A stretch of DNA of 6,013 nucleotides from Akkermansiaceae bacterium (GCA_020627645.1 JAHDGN010000217.1:1-6013); one strand, 5' to 3'. Counted from the first letter of the stretch, positions 1 through 6,005 are shown. The notes: a model not told the origin generated them from the sequence alone. Numbers and translations: made by a program.

Positions 1-392
1 AATGCCCTCCACCACTCTCCCCCCTCCCGAACCGCATCCGCATCATGCAAATACCTCCCCGTAAACCCATCCACCTCTAACTGACGAGTGAAAACAAAAA
101 ACAAAATCACCACCCACAACAACCCCACCTCCAATCCAGACCCAAAAACCCGAACCACCTCAGCCCGAGGCCTCTCCTCCTGCTCATCCGCATACATCCG
201 AAATTCTTCCAGAATTTTTTCGCGACGCTCTTCCTCCCCAAAAACCAAAAATCCCCCCTCCTCTTCCACCGTCACCAAACAATCCCCACCCATCGCCAAA
301 ACCACCAAAGCATGCTCCTGCGCTACCTTCAAATCATCAAAACGACCAACCGGAACCAATCCCATCAACTCCCTCGGCGTATCCAAAACCAT
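1..392 (-). CDS. Rhomboid-family intramembrane serine protease, N-terminal part (3' end outside window)
   Basis: My translation of the - strand gives 130 complete residues running off the left edge. Residues 1-75 form a soluble domain (VAQEHALVVLAMGG... then a FGEEERREKILEEF helix) that resembles the cytoplasmic N-terminal domain of GlpG-type rhomboids. Residues about 86-103 are a hydrophobic segment (LLWVVILFFVF) that fits a first transmembrane helix. The last residues, DADAVREGGEWWRA, match the conserved rhomboid stretch before the second helix, usually followed by F-T-x-x-x-L-H. The catalytic GxSG serine and histidine lie outside the window, so activity cannot be judged. Rhomboids cleave membrane proteins within the bilayer. 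The ATG at 392 has no good Shine-Dalgarno; GTG at 395 and TTG at 398 and 401 are in-frame alternatives. The frame is closed by a TGA at 437-435. The gene is divergent from the crtN-like gene, and nothing links it to carotenoids. Confidence 0.8.
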   Translation of the reverse strand, partial: MVLDTPRELMGLVPVGRFDDLKVAQEHALVVLAMGGDCLVTVEEEGGFLVFGEEERREKILEEFRMYADEQEERPRAEVVRVFGSGLEVGLLWVVILFFVFTRQLEVDGFTGRYLHDADAVREGGEWWRA

Positions 393-457
393 CACCAACA
401 ACCTGAACCCACATCCCCTAAAATCAACCCCAGCTCACAAATCGTGAAAATTTTCAT
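392..457 (-). CDS. Possible 21-codon leader ORF translationally coupled to the rhomboid gene
   Basis: The ATG at 457-455 is preceded by GGGGAGGTG at 469-461, one of the best Shine-Dalgarno sequences in the window, five bases after GGAGG. The ORF encodes a 21-residue peptide starting MKIFTICELG and ending GSGCW. Its TGA (394-392) overlaps the rhomboid ATG (392-390) as TGATG, the classic arrangement for termination-reinitiation. The rhomboid start itself lacks a strong ribosome binding site. The ORF is in another frame from the rhomboid, so it is not an N-terminal extension. I see no known motif in the peptide and no attenuator-like run of one codon. It could instead be a chance ORF, or the trace of a frameshift near the gene start. 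Confidence 0.4.
   Translation of the reverse strand: MKIFTICELGLILGDVGSGCW
445..456. promoter_or_regulatory. Perfect 12-bp palindrome next to the divergent rhomboid and crtN starts
   Basis: TGAAAATTTTCA at 445-456 is an exact inverted repeat that does not extend further (flanks G and T do not pair). It overlaps the start codon of the 21-codon leader ORF and lies 28 bp upstream of the crtN-like ATG, in an A+T-rich patch within C-rich DNA. A dimeric regulator site is possible, but A+T palindromes of this length also occur by chance. I see no convincing -35/-10 pair here; TAAAAT at 419-424 is only a weak -10 candidate for crtN. Confidence 0.22.
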
Positions 458-484
458 TAGCACCTCCCCAGCTCTAGGTTATCA

Positions 485-2011
485 ATGAAGCAAGACATGA
501 AGGAAAAAAGCGTCATCATCGTGGGAGCAGGTCCCGGAGGACTCACCGCAGGAATGATTCTCGCCAGCCGTGGACTCGACGTCACCATCGTCGAAAAACA
601 AAACCGCGTCGGCGGCCGCAATGGCGAACTCAAAGTCGGCGACTTCTCCTTCGATATCGGACCCACCTTTCTCCATCAAAAATTCACCCTCGACGAAGTC
701 TTCGCCGAAGCCGGACGCAAACCCGAAGACTACATGGACCTCGTCAAACTCGACCCCATGACCCGCCTCACCTGGGGCAACCTCTCCATGGAAACCTCCT
801 ATAACCTGGAGAAAATGGCTGCTAACGTCGAAGCCGCATTTCCTGGCAGCGCCGAAGGATACCGCCGCTTCATGGAAGATCATGACTCCAAACTTCGCTC
901 CATCTTCCCCTGCCTCCAACGTCCCTACCACAAAGTAGGATCTCTCCTCAGCTCCACCCTGCTTCGAGCCTTCCCACACGTCGCCACCACCAAATCCGTT
1001 GTCGATGTCCTCGATAACTACTTCCCCGATGACCGACTCAAGCTTGCCTTCACGTTCCAGGCCAAATACCTCGGCATGTCACCCTGGAAGTGCCCCGCCC
1101 TCTTCTCCATTCTCTCTTACCTCGAATACAAATACGGCATCTACCATGTTCAAGGAGGTCTCTGCAAAATCTCCGAAGGCATGGCCAAAGTCTTCCAAGA
1201 ACATGGCGGCAAACTCCGCCTCAACACCCCTGTTAAAGAACTCCACTTCTCCGGAACCCGCGTCACCAGCGTCGAACTTGAGAACGGTGAAACCCTCCAA
1301 TGCGATGACGCCATCGTCAACGCCGACTACGCCAAAGCCATGACCTCACTCATGAACGGAAGGTCCATCCCCGAGGAAAAACTCAACAAAAAGAAATACT
1401 CCTGCTCCACCTTCATGCTCTACCTTGGGCTCGACAAAATCTACCACGACGAACCCCACCACCACATCATCTTCGCCGACAACTACCAAAACAACGTCAA
1501 CGACATCCAAGGCGAACGCATCGTCTCCGACGACATGTCCATCTACGTCCGCAACTCCTCCATCACCGACCCTCACGTCGCCCCCCCCGGACAATCCGGG
1601 CTCTATGTTCTTGTCCCCACCATCAACTGCCGCCACGGCCTCGACTGGGAACAACAAAAACAAGAATACCGCGAAAAAGTCCTCGACCGTATCGAAGAAC
1701 GCACGGGCATGAAAGACCTCCGTCAACACATCATCGCCGAACAAATCATCACCCCCGATGGCTGGCGAGACGAACTCGACGTCTTCATGGGAGCCACCTT
1801 CAACCTTGCCCACACCCTCGACCAAATGCTCTACCTCCGCCCCCACAACCGCATGAGAGGTTACGAAAATCTCTACCTCGTTGGCGGCGGTACCCACCCT
1901 GGCAGCGGACTTCCTACGATCTACGAATCAGGCCGCATCTCCTCCAACCTCCTCTGCGATGCTCATAACATCTCTTACGACCGAGTCGATCTAGCCACCA
2001 ACTACCTCTAA
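485..2011 (+). CDS. crtN: CrtN-like FAD-dependent C30 carotenoid desaturase (diapophytoene/squalene desaturase)
   Basis: The 508-residue protein has the family's usual size. Its N-terminus is a Rossmann FAD/NAD site: VIIVGAGPGGL at 10-20, the ribose-binding acidic residue E37, then RVGGR at 41-45. The C-terminus has the flavin-binding stretch NLYLVGGGTHPGSGLP at 462-477. Segments around YLGMSP (195-200), YGIYHVQGG (217-225), YSCS (305-308) and HHHIIFADNY (325-334) resemble, from memory, matching parts of Staphylococcus CrtN. The family removes hydrogens from linear C30 polyenes (dehydrosqualene or squalene) to give diaponeurosporene or diapolycopene, at the membrane. With a CrtP-like paralogue and an aldehyde dehydrogenase nearby, a C30 role is more likely than CrtI-type C40 desaturation, though sequence alone does not fix substrate or number of steps. 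ATG 485 has a weak TAGGT at 475-479; ATG 497 is an alternative start. The protein is not closely alike CrtP in this window, so it is not a recent tandem copy. Confidence 0.82.
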   Translation: MKQDMKEKSVIIVGAGPGGLTAGMILASRGLDVTIVEKQNRVGGRNGELKVGDFSFDIGPTFLHQKFTLDEVFAEAGRKPEDYMDLVKLDPMTRLTWGNLSMETSYNLEKMAANVEAAFPGSAEGYRRFMEDHDSKLRSIFPCLQRPYHKVGSLLSSTLLRAFPHVATTKSVVDVLDNYFPDDRLKLAFTFQAKYLGMSPWKCPALFSILSYLEYKYGIYHVQGGLCKISEGMAKVFQEHGGKLRLNTPVKELHFSGTRVTSVELENGETLQCDDAIVNADYAKAMTSLMNGRSIPEEKLNKKKYSCSTFMLYLGLDKIYHDEPHHHIIFADNYQNNVNDIQGERIVSDDMSIYVRNSSITDPHVAPPGQSGLYVLVPTINCRHGLDWEQQKQEYREKVLDRIEERTGMKDLRQHIIAEQIITPDGWRDELDVFMGATFNLAHTLDQMLYLRPHNRMRGYENLYLVGGGTHPGSGLPTIYESGRISSNLLCDAHNISYDRVDLATNYL

Positions 2012-2014
2012 CCG

Positions 2015-2041
2015 TGGCGGCGGTTTCTAACCGCCCCGCCA
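2015..2041 (+). terminator. GC-rich hairpin just after crtN, without a T-tract
   Basis: GGCGGTT (2019-2025), loop TCT, AACCGCC (2029-2035) is a perfect 7-bp stem four bases past the crtN stop. An alternative 11-bp fold pairs CGGTT with AACCG and then TGGCGG (2015-2020) with CCGCCA (2036-2041) across a two-base bulge. The position suits 3'-end formation or mRNA protection, but no U-run follows, so it is not a canonical intrinsic terminator. Confidence 0.35.
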
Positions 2042-2155
2042 AATCTCCACACAATTTTCCCATTCTTGGGATCATTCGCCGATCAGCCCTCCCTAACTCA
2101 GTTCTGCGCCCTTCCACCTCTTCCGCGGTTCCATCTCTCCAAATCCCCCACCACA

Positions 2156-2227
2156 ACCGAACCCAATCTAGACTCACAAATCAAAACTCAGACCTCTAAA
2201 ATCTCACATCAACTTCCTCAACCGCTC
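2156..2227. repeat. Direct repeat copy 1: displaced remnant of the aldehyde dehydrogenase 3' end
   Basis: This 72-bp stretch aligns without gaps to 2965-3036 with 11 mismatches by hand count, mostly transitions. The last 29 bases are identical. Read on the - strand it continues to 2233 and encodes MVERLRKLM followed by TGA (2206-2204), compared with MLERLRKLM-stop at the real dehydrogenase C-terminus. An in-frame TAG lies two codons upstream of that Met, and no further dehydrogenase coding sequence is recognisable beyond it. So this copy is a short nonfunctional remnant of a gene end plus its 3' flank. The flank part contains loosely recurring AATCT/AAATC units and might belong to a dispersed intergenic repeat. 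Confidence 0.8.
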
Positions 2228-2315
2228 CACCATCTATCTCCCTCATGATGTCAGCACATTGAAAAAATGCACCCAATAAACCCTTCGCCCGATAATCATC
2301 CCCCCTAGTATGAAC

Positions 2316-2351
2316 ATCGATTAAAATAATCTTCATATTACTCTAATCGAT
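2316..2351. promoter_or_regulatory. Inverted repeat ATCGATTA / TAATCGAT upstream of the unknown gene
   Basis: ATCGATTA (2316-2323) and TAATCGAT (2344-2351) are exact reverse complements separated by 20 A+T-rich bases. Each arm contains the palindrome ATCGAT, with centres 30 bp apart, near three helical turns. The second arm ends 39 bp before the ATG at 2391. This suits paired operator sites or an operator over the promoter. The long loop makes an RNA hairpin less likely. The function is inferred only. Confidence 0.3.
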
Positions 2352-2390
2352 AGGGAAATGCCTCGCTAGTAAAGTAGACTGAGAGGTGAC

Positions 2391-2912
2391 ATGAATAAAA
2401 TACAAAACATCATTCCCTTATTTCTCTTTTGCATCTTTTCCATCAGCACCCTCTCACTTCAAGGTGACCAAAACAAAAAACCAGAGCAACTCAATGCTGC
2501 CAAAAAAAAATTTGAACTTTCAAAATATCCAGCCACCGAGATCTTGATTCAGCTGAATCTTAAAATTCTTAAGGAGGAGGAAATGGAAAAAGCTTGGAAT
2601 AAGATCGCCAACAAGAGAAAAGAAAAAGATTTCAAAACATCATTAGCGCAAGAGCTCAAATCTCTTGAAAAAGTCAAACTTCCTCTCGAAGGCGATTATT
2701 CACTCAGTGCAGAACAATTCACAGATCTCGCAAATTCCCTAGACTTTCACTCCTCGTTCTACAGTGGAAAACTAAAAGGAACCAAAAATGGAAAAGCCTA
2801 TCTCGAATACCAAATTTTCCTTCTTTCAAATAAATCCTACATTGCTCACGTCCACACCCACTCGAAAAACCTACCAAAAAACCTCCAGGAAAAACTAAAA
2901 CCAATCGAGTAA
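2391..2912 (+). CDS. Hypothetical exported protein, 173 aa, A+T-rich
   Basis: I do not recognise this protein. The ATG at 2391 follows a strong Shine-Dalgarno (GAGAGGTG, 2381-2388), which supports the start. Residues 1-24 look like a Sec signal peptide: Lys3, then a hydrophobic core (IIPLFLFCIFSISTLSL, 7-23), with cleavage likely near LQG-DQ. Cys14 lies inside the core and is not a lipobox cysteine, so a lipoprotein is unlikely. Residues 28-95 are lysine/glutamate-rich and probably helical, perhaps coiled. Residues 100-155 look more mixed and may form a small fold (GDYSLSAEQF, KAYLEYQIFLL, YIAHVHTHS). No catalytic motif stands out. Base composition differs from its neighbours: I count 19 G+C in 2401-2460, and it lacks the heavy C-ending codon use of the crt genes. 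It sits between two copies of a repeat taken from the dehydrogenase 3' end, so it may be a later arrival with no carotenoid role. Confidence 0.75.
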   Translation: MNKIQNIIPLFLFCIFSISTLSLQGDQNKKPEQLNAAKKKFELSKYPATEILIQLNLKILKEEEMEKAWNKIANKRKEKDFKTSLAQELKSLEKVKLPLEGDYSLSAEQFTDLANSLDFHSSFYSGKLKGTKNGKAYLEYQIFLLSNKSYIAHVHTHSKNLPKNLQEKLKPIE

Positions 2913-2936
2913 CTGAACTCGCCCCCCCTTCAAACC

Positions 2937-2969
2937 AAAAAAATTAGCGGTGAAAACCTCCCCAACCGC
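2937..2969 (-). terminator. Probable Rho-independent terminator of the aldehyde dehydrogenase gene
   Basis: On the - strand, GCGGT (2969-2965) and ACCGC (2951-2947) form a 5-bp stem with a 13-base loop. TAA and then seven Ts (2943-2937) follow. It starts 43 bases past the dehydrogenase stop. The stem is short and the loop long, so strength is uncertain. It is close enough after the unknown gene's stop (2912) that convergent transcripts from the left would also cross it, with the A-run on the wrong side for them. Confidence 0.45.
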
Positions 2970-3036
2970 ACCCAATCTGAATTCGTAAATCGAAACTCTA
3001 ATCTCTGAAATCTCACATCAACTTCCTCAACCGCTC
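2965..3036. repeat. Direct repeat copy 2: native aldehyde dehydrogenase 3' end
   Basis: This is the partner of 2156-2227, offset by exactly 809 bp. It includes the final seven codons and the TGA of the intact dehydrogenase gene (3036-3013) and 48 bp of 3' flank, and it begins inside the terminator stem. Since the gene here is complete, this is presumably the parental or restored copy. Confidence 0.8.
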
Positions 3037-4401
3037 TAACATCGTCCCATAAGGAGGTTTTGCTGCAAAAGGATCGAGTGAAAACCCCCTCCGCATCACC
3101 CCCCTCTCATAAGTAAAAGCCTCAAAACTCGCCCTCCCACGATACCGCCCAAACCCGCTCTTCCCAACCCCACCAAAAGGCAATCTCTGATTCACCGCCT
3201 GCTTCATCACATCATTCACACACACCGAACCCGACCTCACCCGGCTCATGACATCGTCCACAAACTTAGCCCTCTTAGAAAACACATAGACTGCCAACGG
3301 ATCATTCAATCCCCCTAACCTTTCCCACAACTCATCCTCATCACGATAACCCACAATCGGTAAAAATGGCCCAAAGACCTCCTCCTTCATCACCGCATCC
3401 TCCCAAGACACCGCTCCCCACCTCGGAGCCATCTTCAAGCCTGCCCGATCATCATTCCCCAACTGTTCCACGTCTTCCGGCAACAATTTCATCACCCGCT
3501 TCCAATGCCCCTCATTTGGCAATCTCGCTAAATCATCCAGTCCATCACCATAACTCTCCCGCACCACCTTTTTGATTTCATCCAAAAAGGAAACCTTCAA
3601 CCGGTCCTTCACCATCACAAAATCCGGAGCCACACAGGTCTGACCTGCGTTGAAAAACTTCCCAACCACCACCCGCTTCGCAACCACGCTCAAATCCACC
3701 TCCTCATCCACAATCACTGGACACTTCCCTCCTAACTCCAACACACAAGGCACCATCTCCCTCGCTGCCGCCTCCCCAACCAACCTTCCCACCCTCTCGC
3801 CCCCCGTATAAAAATAAAAATCAAAAGACTCCCTCAACAAAGCCGCCCCCACCTCCGCACCACCTTCCACCACCCAAACCCATTCCTTTCCCACGACATC
3901 TTCCACTAACTCCCGTAACACTCGACTCGTCTCTGGCGTAACTTCAGACGGCTTCAACACCACACAATTCCCAGCCGCCACCGCCCCAATCACCGGACTC
4001 AAGGCCAACTGCAATGGATAATTCCACGGCCCCATCACCAACACCCTCCCAAACGGCTCCCGCCTCACCTCGCTCCGCGCCGGCATGACAAAAAACGGAC
4101 TCCCCACTCGTCTCGGCTTCATCCACTTCCCCAAATTTTTCATCACCAACTTCAACTCCGCCTTCAAAAAATATACCTCCGCCAACCACCCCTCCAACCC
4201 AGGCTTCCCAAGATCTACCGACAATGCTTCCAAAATGTCATCCTCTCGAGCCCCCAATCCTTCCAACAAACCATGCAACACTTTCATCCGCTCTCCCAAC
4301 AGGCGAGTCCCCCCAGTTTCAAAAAAGTTCTGCTGCTCTCTCAACACCTCACACAAAAAATCTCCTCCAATTTCATCTCCCATGTTGCAAACTTCCGACA
4401 T
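3013..4401 (-). CDS. ALDH3-type aldehyde dehydrogenase, likely C30 carotenoid aldehyde dehydrogenase
   Basis: This is a complete NAD(P)-dependent aldehyde dehydrogenase of 462 residues, the usual ALDH3 size. It shows PWNYP (125-129, oxyanion Asn127), KPSE (150-153, cofactor binding), YTGGERVG (198-205), ELGGK (222-226, general base Glu222), NAGQTC (251-256, nucleophile Cys256), EVFGP (341-345), LPFGGVGKSGFGRY (407-420) and an ALDH3-like tail ending LRKLM. NAGQTCVAPD also occurs, from memory, in staphylococcal AldH, which oxidises 4,4'-diaponeurosporenal. Placed between crtN- and crtP-like genes, it should turn the aldehyde made by CrtP into diapo-carotenoic acid; a general fatty-aldehyde role is possible. 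Three starts compete: ATG 4401 (weak Shine-Dalgarno), ATG 4383 (after GGAAG) and TTG 4356 (after GGAGGAG, and closest to the family N-terminus). Codons are G-rich (GTG, TTG, GGG), unlike the C-rich + strand genes. Confidence 0.88.
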   Translation of the reverse strand: MSEVCNMGDEIGGDFLCEVLREQQNFFETGGTRLLGERMKVLHGLLEGLGAREDDILEALSVDLGKPGLEGWLAEVYFLKAELKLVMKNLGKWMKPRRVGSPFFVMPARSEVRREPFGRVLVMGPWNYPLQLALSPVIGAVAAGNCVVLKPSEVTPETSRVLRELVEDVVGKEWVWVVEGGAEVGAALLRESFDFYFYTGGERVGRLVGEAAAREMVPCVLELGGKCPVIVDEEVDLSVVAKRVVVGKFFNAGQTCVAPDFVMVKDRLKVSFLDEIKKVVRESYGDGLDDLARLPNEGHWKRVMKLLPEDVEQLGNDDRAGLKMAPRWGAVSWEDAVMKEEVFGPFLPIVGYRDEDELWERLGGLNDPLAVYVFSKRAKFVDDVMSRVRSGSVCVNDVMKQAVNQRLPFGGVGKSGFGRYRGRASFEAFTYERGVMRRGFSLDPFAAKPPYGTMLERLRKLM

Positions 4402-4451
4402 CGCCCGACTCTAACACAAGAAACCCACCTCGCCACCACTCACAAACCCAC
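4402..4451. promoter_or_regulatory. 50-bp divergent intergenic region between aldehyde dehydrogenase and crtP
   Basis: Both carotenoid genes must initiate from or near this short gap. It contains the direct repeat AAACCCAC at 4421-4428 and 4444-4451, spaced 23 bp, the second copy ending directly at the crtP ATG. No -35/-10 pair is evident on either strand, and no Shine-Dalgarno precedes crtP. The sequence is low-complexity and C-rich, so the repeat may reflect composition. Joint control of the divergent pair is a reasonable inference from the layout alone. Confidence 0.3.
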
Positions 4452-6005
4452 ATGAAATCTCAAAAAGGCAAAATTCTCGTCATCGGCGCCGGCCTCGGCG
4501 GACTCTCCGCCGCCATCTCACTCCGCGCCGAAGGATACCAAGTCGAAATCCTCGAAAAAAACGAACGAATCGGCGGCAAACTCAACCTTCGTGAAATCGA
4601 CGGATTCTCCTTCGACCTCGGCCCCTCTATCTTTACCCTGCCCCAAATCTTCCGAGATCTCTTCGAACGAGCCGGAAAAAACATGGACGACTACTTCACC
4701 CTCCAACCAGTCACCCCACACTGGCGAAACTTCTTTGAAGACGGAAAAACCATCGACCTCTTCCAAGAAAACGACCGCATGCGCGCCGAACTCAACAAAC
4801 TCCCCGGCAACTCAGACACTCACTGGAAAGAACTCCAAAACTTCCTCAACTACGCCCGCACCCAGTACCACCACGTCGATCGTGGATACTTCGCCGAAGG
4901 ACTCGACAACACCTGGGAGATGATCCGCCACTACGGTCTCTTCGGACTCGCCCGCTCCATGGACTGGAAAAACTCAATGGCCGGCTCCATCGCAGATCAC
5001 TTCCAAAGCGATCACCTGCGGCGCATTTTTGAATACTTCATCAAATACGTCGGATCCTCCGCCGTAGACGCCCCAGGCTACATGAACATGATGCCCATCA
5101 TCCAGTTCGACCACGGACTCTGGTATGTCAAAGACGGCATGTACAACCTCGCCAAAGGCCTCCAAAAACTCCTCACCGACCTCAACATCCCCGTCCACCT
5201 CAACACCCACATCAAAGAAATTACCAAAGAGAACCGCCAAGTTACCGGCCTCACCACCGCCAACGGACAACACCACTCTGCCGACTTCATCGTCTCCAAC
5301 ATGGAAGTCATCCCCGCCTACAAACACCTCCTCAAAGAATCACCCAAGTTCCTCCGCAAATTCGAAAAATTCAAACCCGCCTGCTCTGGACTCGTCATCC
5401 ACCTCGGCACCGACCGAATCTACCCACAACTCGCCCACCACAACTTCTTCTACTCCCAAAACCAAAACAAACACTTCGACACCGTCTTCCAAAAACAACA
5501 ACTCCCCGACGACCCCACCATCTACCTCGTCGCCCCCACTCGTACCGACCCCTCCAAAGCTCCCGACGGCTGCGACAACATCAAAATCCTTCCCCACATC
5601 CCCCCCCTCAACCCCGACAACCCACACACCCACGAAGACTACCTCGCACTCCGCGATCGCGTCCTCACCAAACTCGAACGAATGGGCCTCACCGACCTCC
5701 GCAAACACACCATCGTCGAAGACATGCTCACTCCAGTCGATATCGAACAAATGTATCTCTCCAATCAAGGATCGATCTATGGAGTCGCCTCTGATTGGAA
5801 AACCAACCGCGCCTTCAAAGCACCCAAACAATCCAAAAAATACCCCAACCTCTTCTTCACCGGGGGCTCCGTCAACCCAGGTGGAGGCATGCCCATGGCC
5901 ATCCTCTGCGGGCAAAAAGTCAGCGACCGCCTCGTTAAACACCATCAAAAACACCCCACAAAAAATGCCTCCTCCGCAGAATCTGTGGGTGGAATTGGGT
6001 TCTGA
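4452..6005 (+). CDS. crtP: CrtP-like C30 carotenoid terminal-methyl oxygenase (4,4'-diaponeurosporene oxygenase family)
   Basis: This 517-residue flavoprotein is a paralogue of the CrtN-like protein. It has the FAD Rossmann site VIGAGLGGLSAA (10-21), E35, and RIGGKLN (39-45), with flavin-binding GGSVNPGGGMPM at 471-482. Many segments match, from memory, staphylococcal CrtP rather than CrtN: YFIKYVGSS (195-203), DAP (206-208), SNMEVIP (282-288), PQLAHHNFF (325-333), LPDDPTIYLV (351-360) and MGLTDLRKH (411-419). CrtP enzymes oxidise the terminal methyl group of C30 carotenoids to an aldehyde, the substrate expected for the divergent dehydrogenase. I chose ATG 4452 because family homology begins there (MKSQKGKILVIGAG). 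The frame is open 76 codons further, to a Met at 4224 inside the dehydrogenase gene, but that part is antisense shadow. There is no Shine-Dalgarno. The last 17 residues go beyond the family core, and the final 35 bases are G-rich, unlike the rest. Confidence 0.9.
   Translation: MKSQKGKILVIGAGLGGLSAAISLRAEGYQVEILEKNERIGGKLNLREIDGFSFDLGPSIFTLPQIFRDLFERAGKNMDDYFTLQPVTPHWRNFFEDGKTIDLFQENDRMRAELNKLPGNSDTHWKELQNFLNYARTQYHHVDRGYFAEGLDNTWEMIRHYGLFGLARSMDWKNSMAGSIADHFQSDHLRRIFEYFIKYVGSSAVDAPGYMNMMPIIQFDHGLWYVKDGMYNLAKGLQKLLTDLNIPVHLNTHIKEITKENRQVTGLTTANGQHHSADFIVSNMEVIPAYKHLLKESPKFLRKFEKFKPACSGLVIHLGTDRIYPQLAHHNFFYSQNQNKHFDTVFQKQQLPDDPTIYLVAPTRTDPSKAPDGCDNIKILPHIPPLNPDNPHTHEDYLALRDRVLTKLERMGLTDLRKHTIVEDMLTPVDIEQMYLSNQGSIYGVASDWKTNRAFKAPKQSKKYPNLFFTGGSVNPGGGMPMAILCGQKVSDRLVKHHQKHPTKNASSAESVGGIGF

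Larger units (their letters stand above)
2042..2390. other. Noncoding gap between crtN and the unknown exported-protein gene
   Basis: I find no credible gene here. Short ORFs across it have no ribosome binding site and merely continue the shadow frames of crtN. The gap holds the first copy of the aldehyde-dehydrogenase-tail repeat (2156-2227). From about 2250 it becomes clearly A+T-richer and contains an inverted repeat (2316-2351). It probably also holds the promoter of the gene at 2391, though I could not pick a convincing -35/-10 pair. Confidence 0.6.

Noticed and set aside
88..447. Open frame on the + strand opposite the rhomboid gene
   Set aside because: Low-complexity Ser/Pro/Thr/Asn/Lys translation caused by C-rich composition; the - strand gives a recognisable rhomboid N-terminus.
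1914..2177. 87-codon - strand ORF across the crtN end and the gap
   Set aside because: Arg/Trp-rich translation of noncoding and antisense DNA, overlapping the crtN C-terminus; no ribosome site.
2156..2227. CRISPR array
   Set aside because: Only two copies 809 bp apart with mismatches; no regular spacers and no cas genes.
2014..2248. Two overlapping + strand ORFs (about 60 codons each) after crtN
   Set aside because: They run through the hairpin and the dehydrogenase-tail repeat, have low-complexity translations and no Shine-Dalgarno.
2156..3036. Insertion sequence or transposon around the unknown gene
   Set aside because: No transposase, no terminal inverted repeats and no short target-site duplication seen; only the 72-bp direct repeats, reported as such.
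4224..4451. 76-codon N-terminal extension of CrtP
   Set aside because: It is antisense to the dehydrogenase 5' region, has no family similarity, and the FAD motif begins just after ATG 4452.
5340..5954. Long (204 codons) open frame antisense to crtP, and similar ones antisense to crtN (482-979, 1346-1897)
   Set aside because: Valine/glycine/glutamate-rich shadow translations expected from the C-skewed codons of the + strand genes; no motif and no independent start signals.
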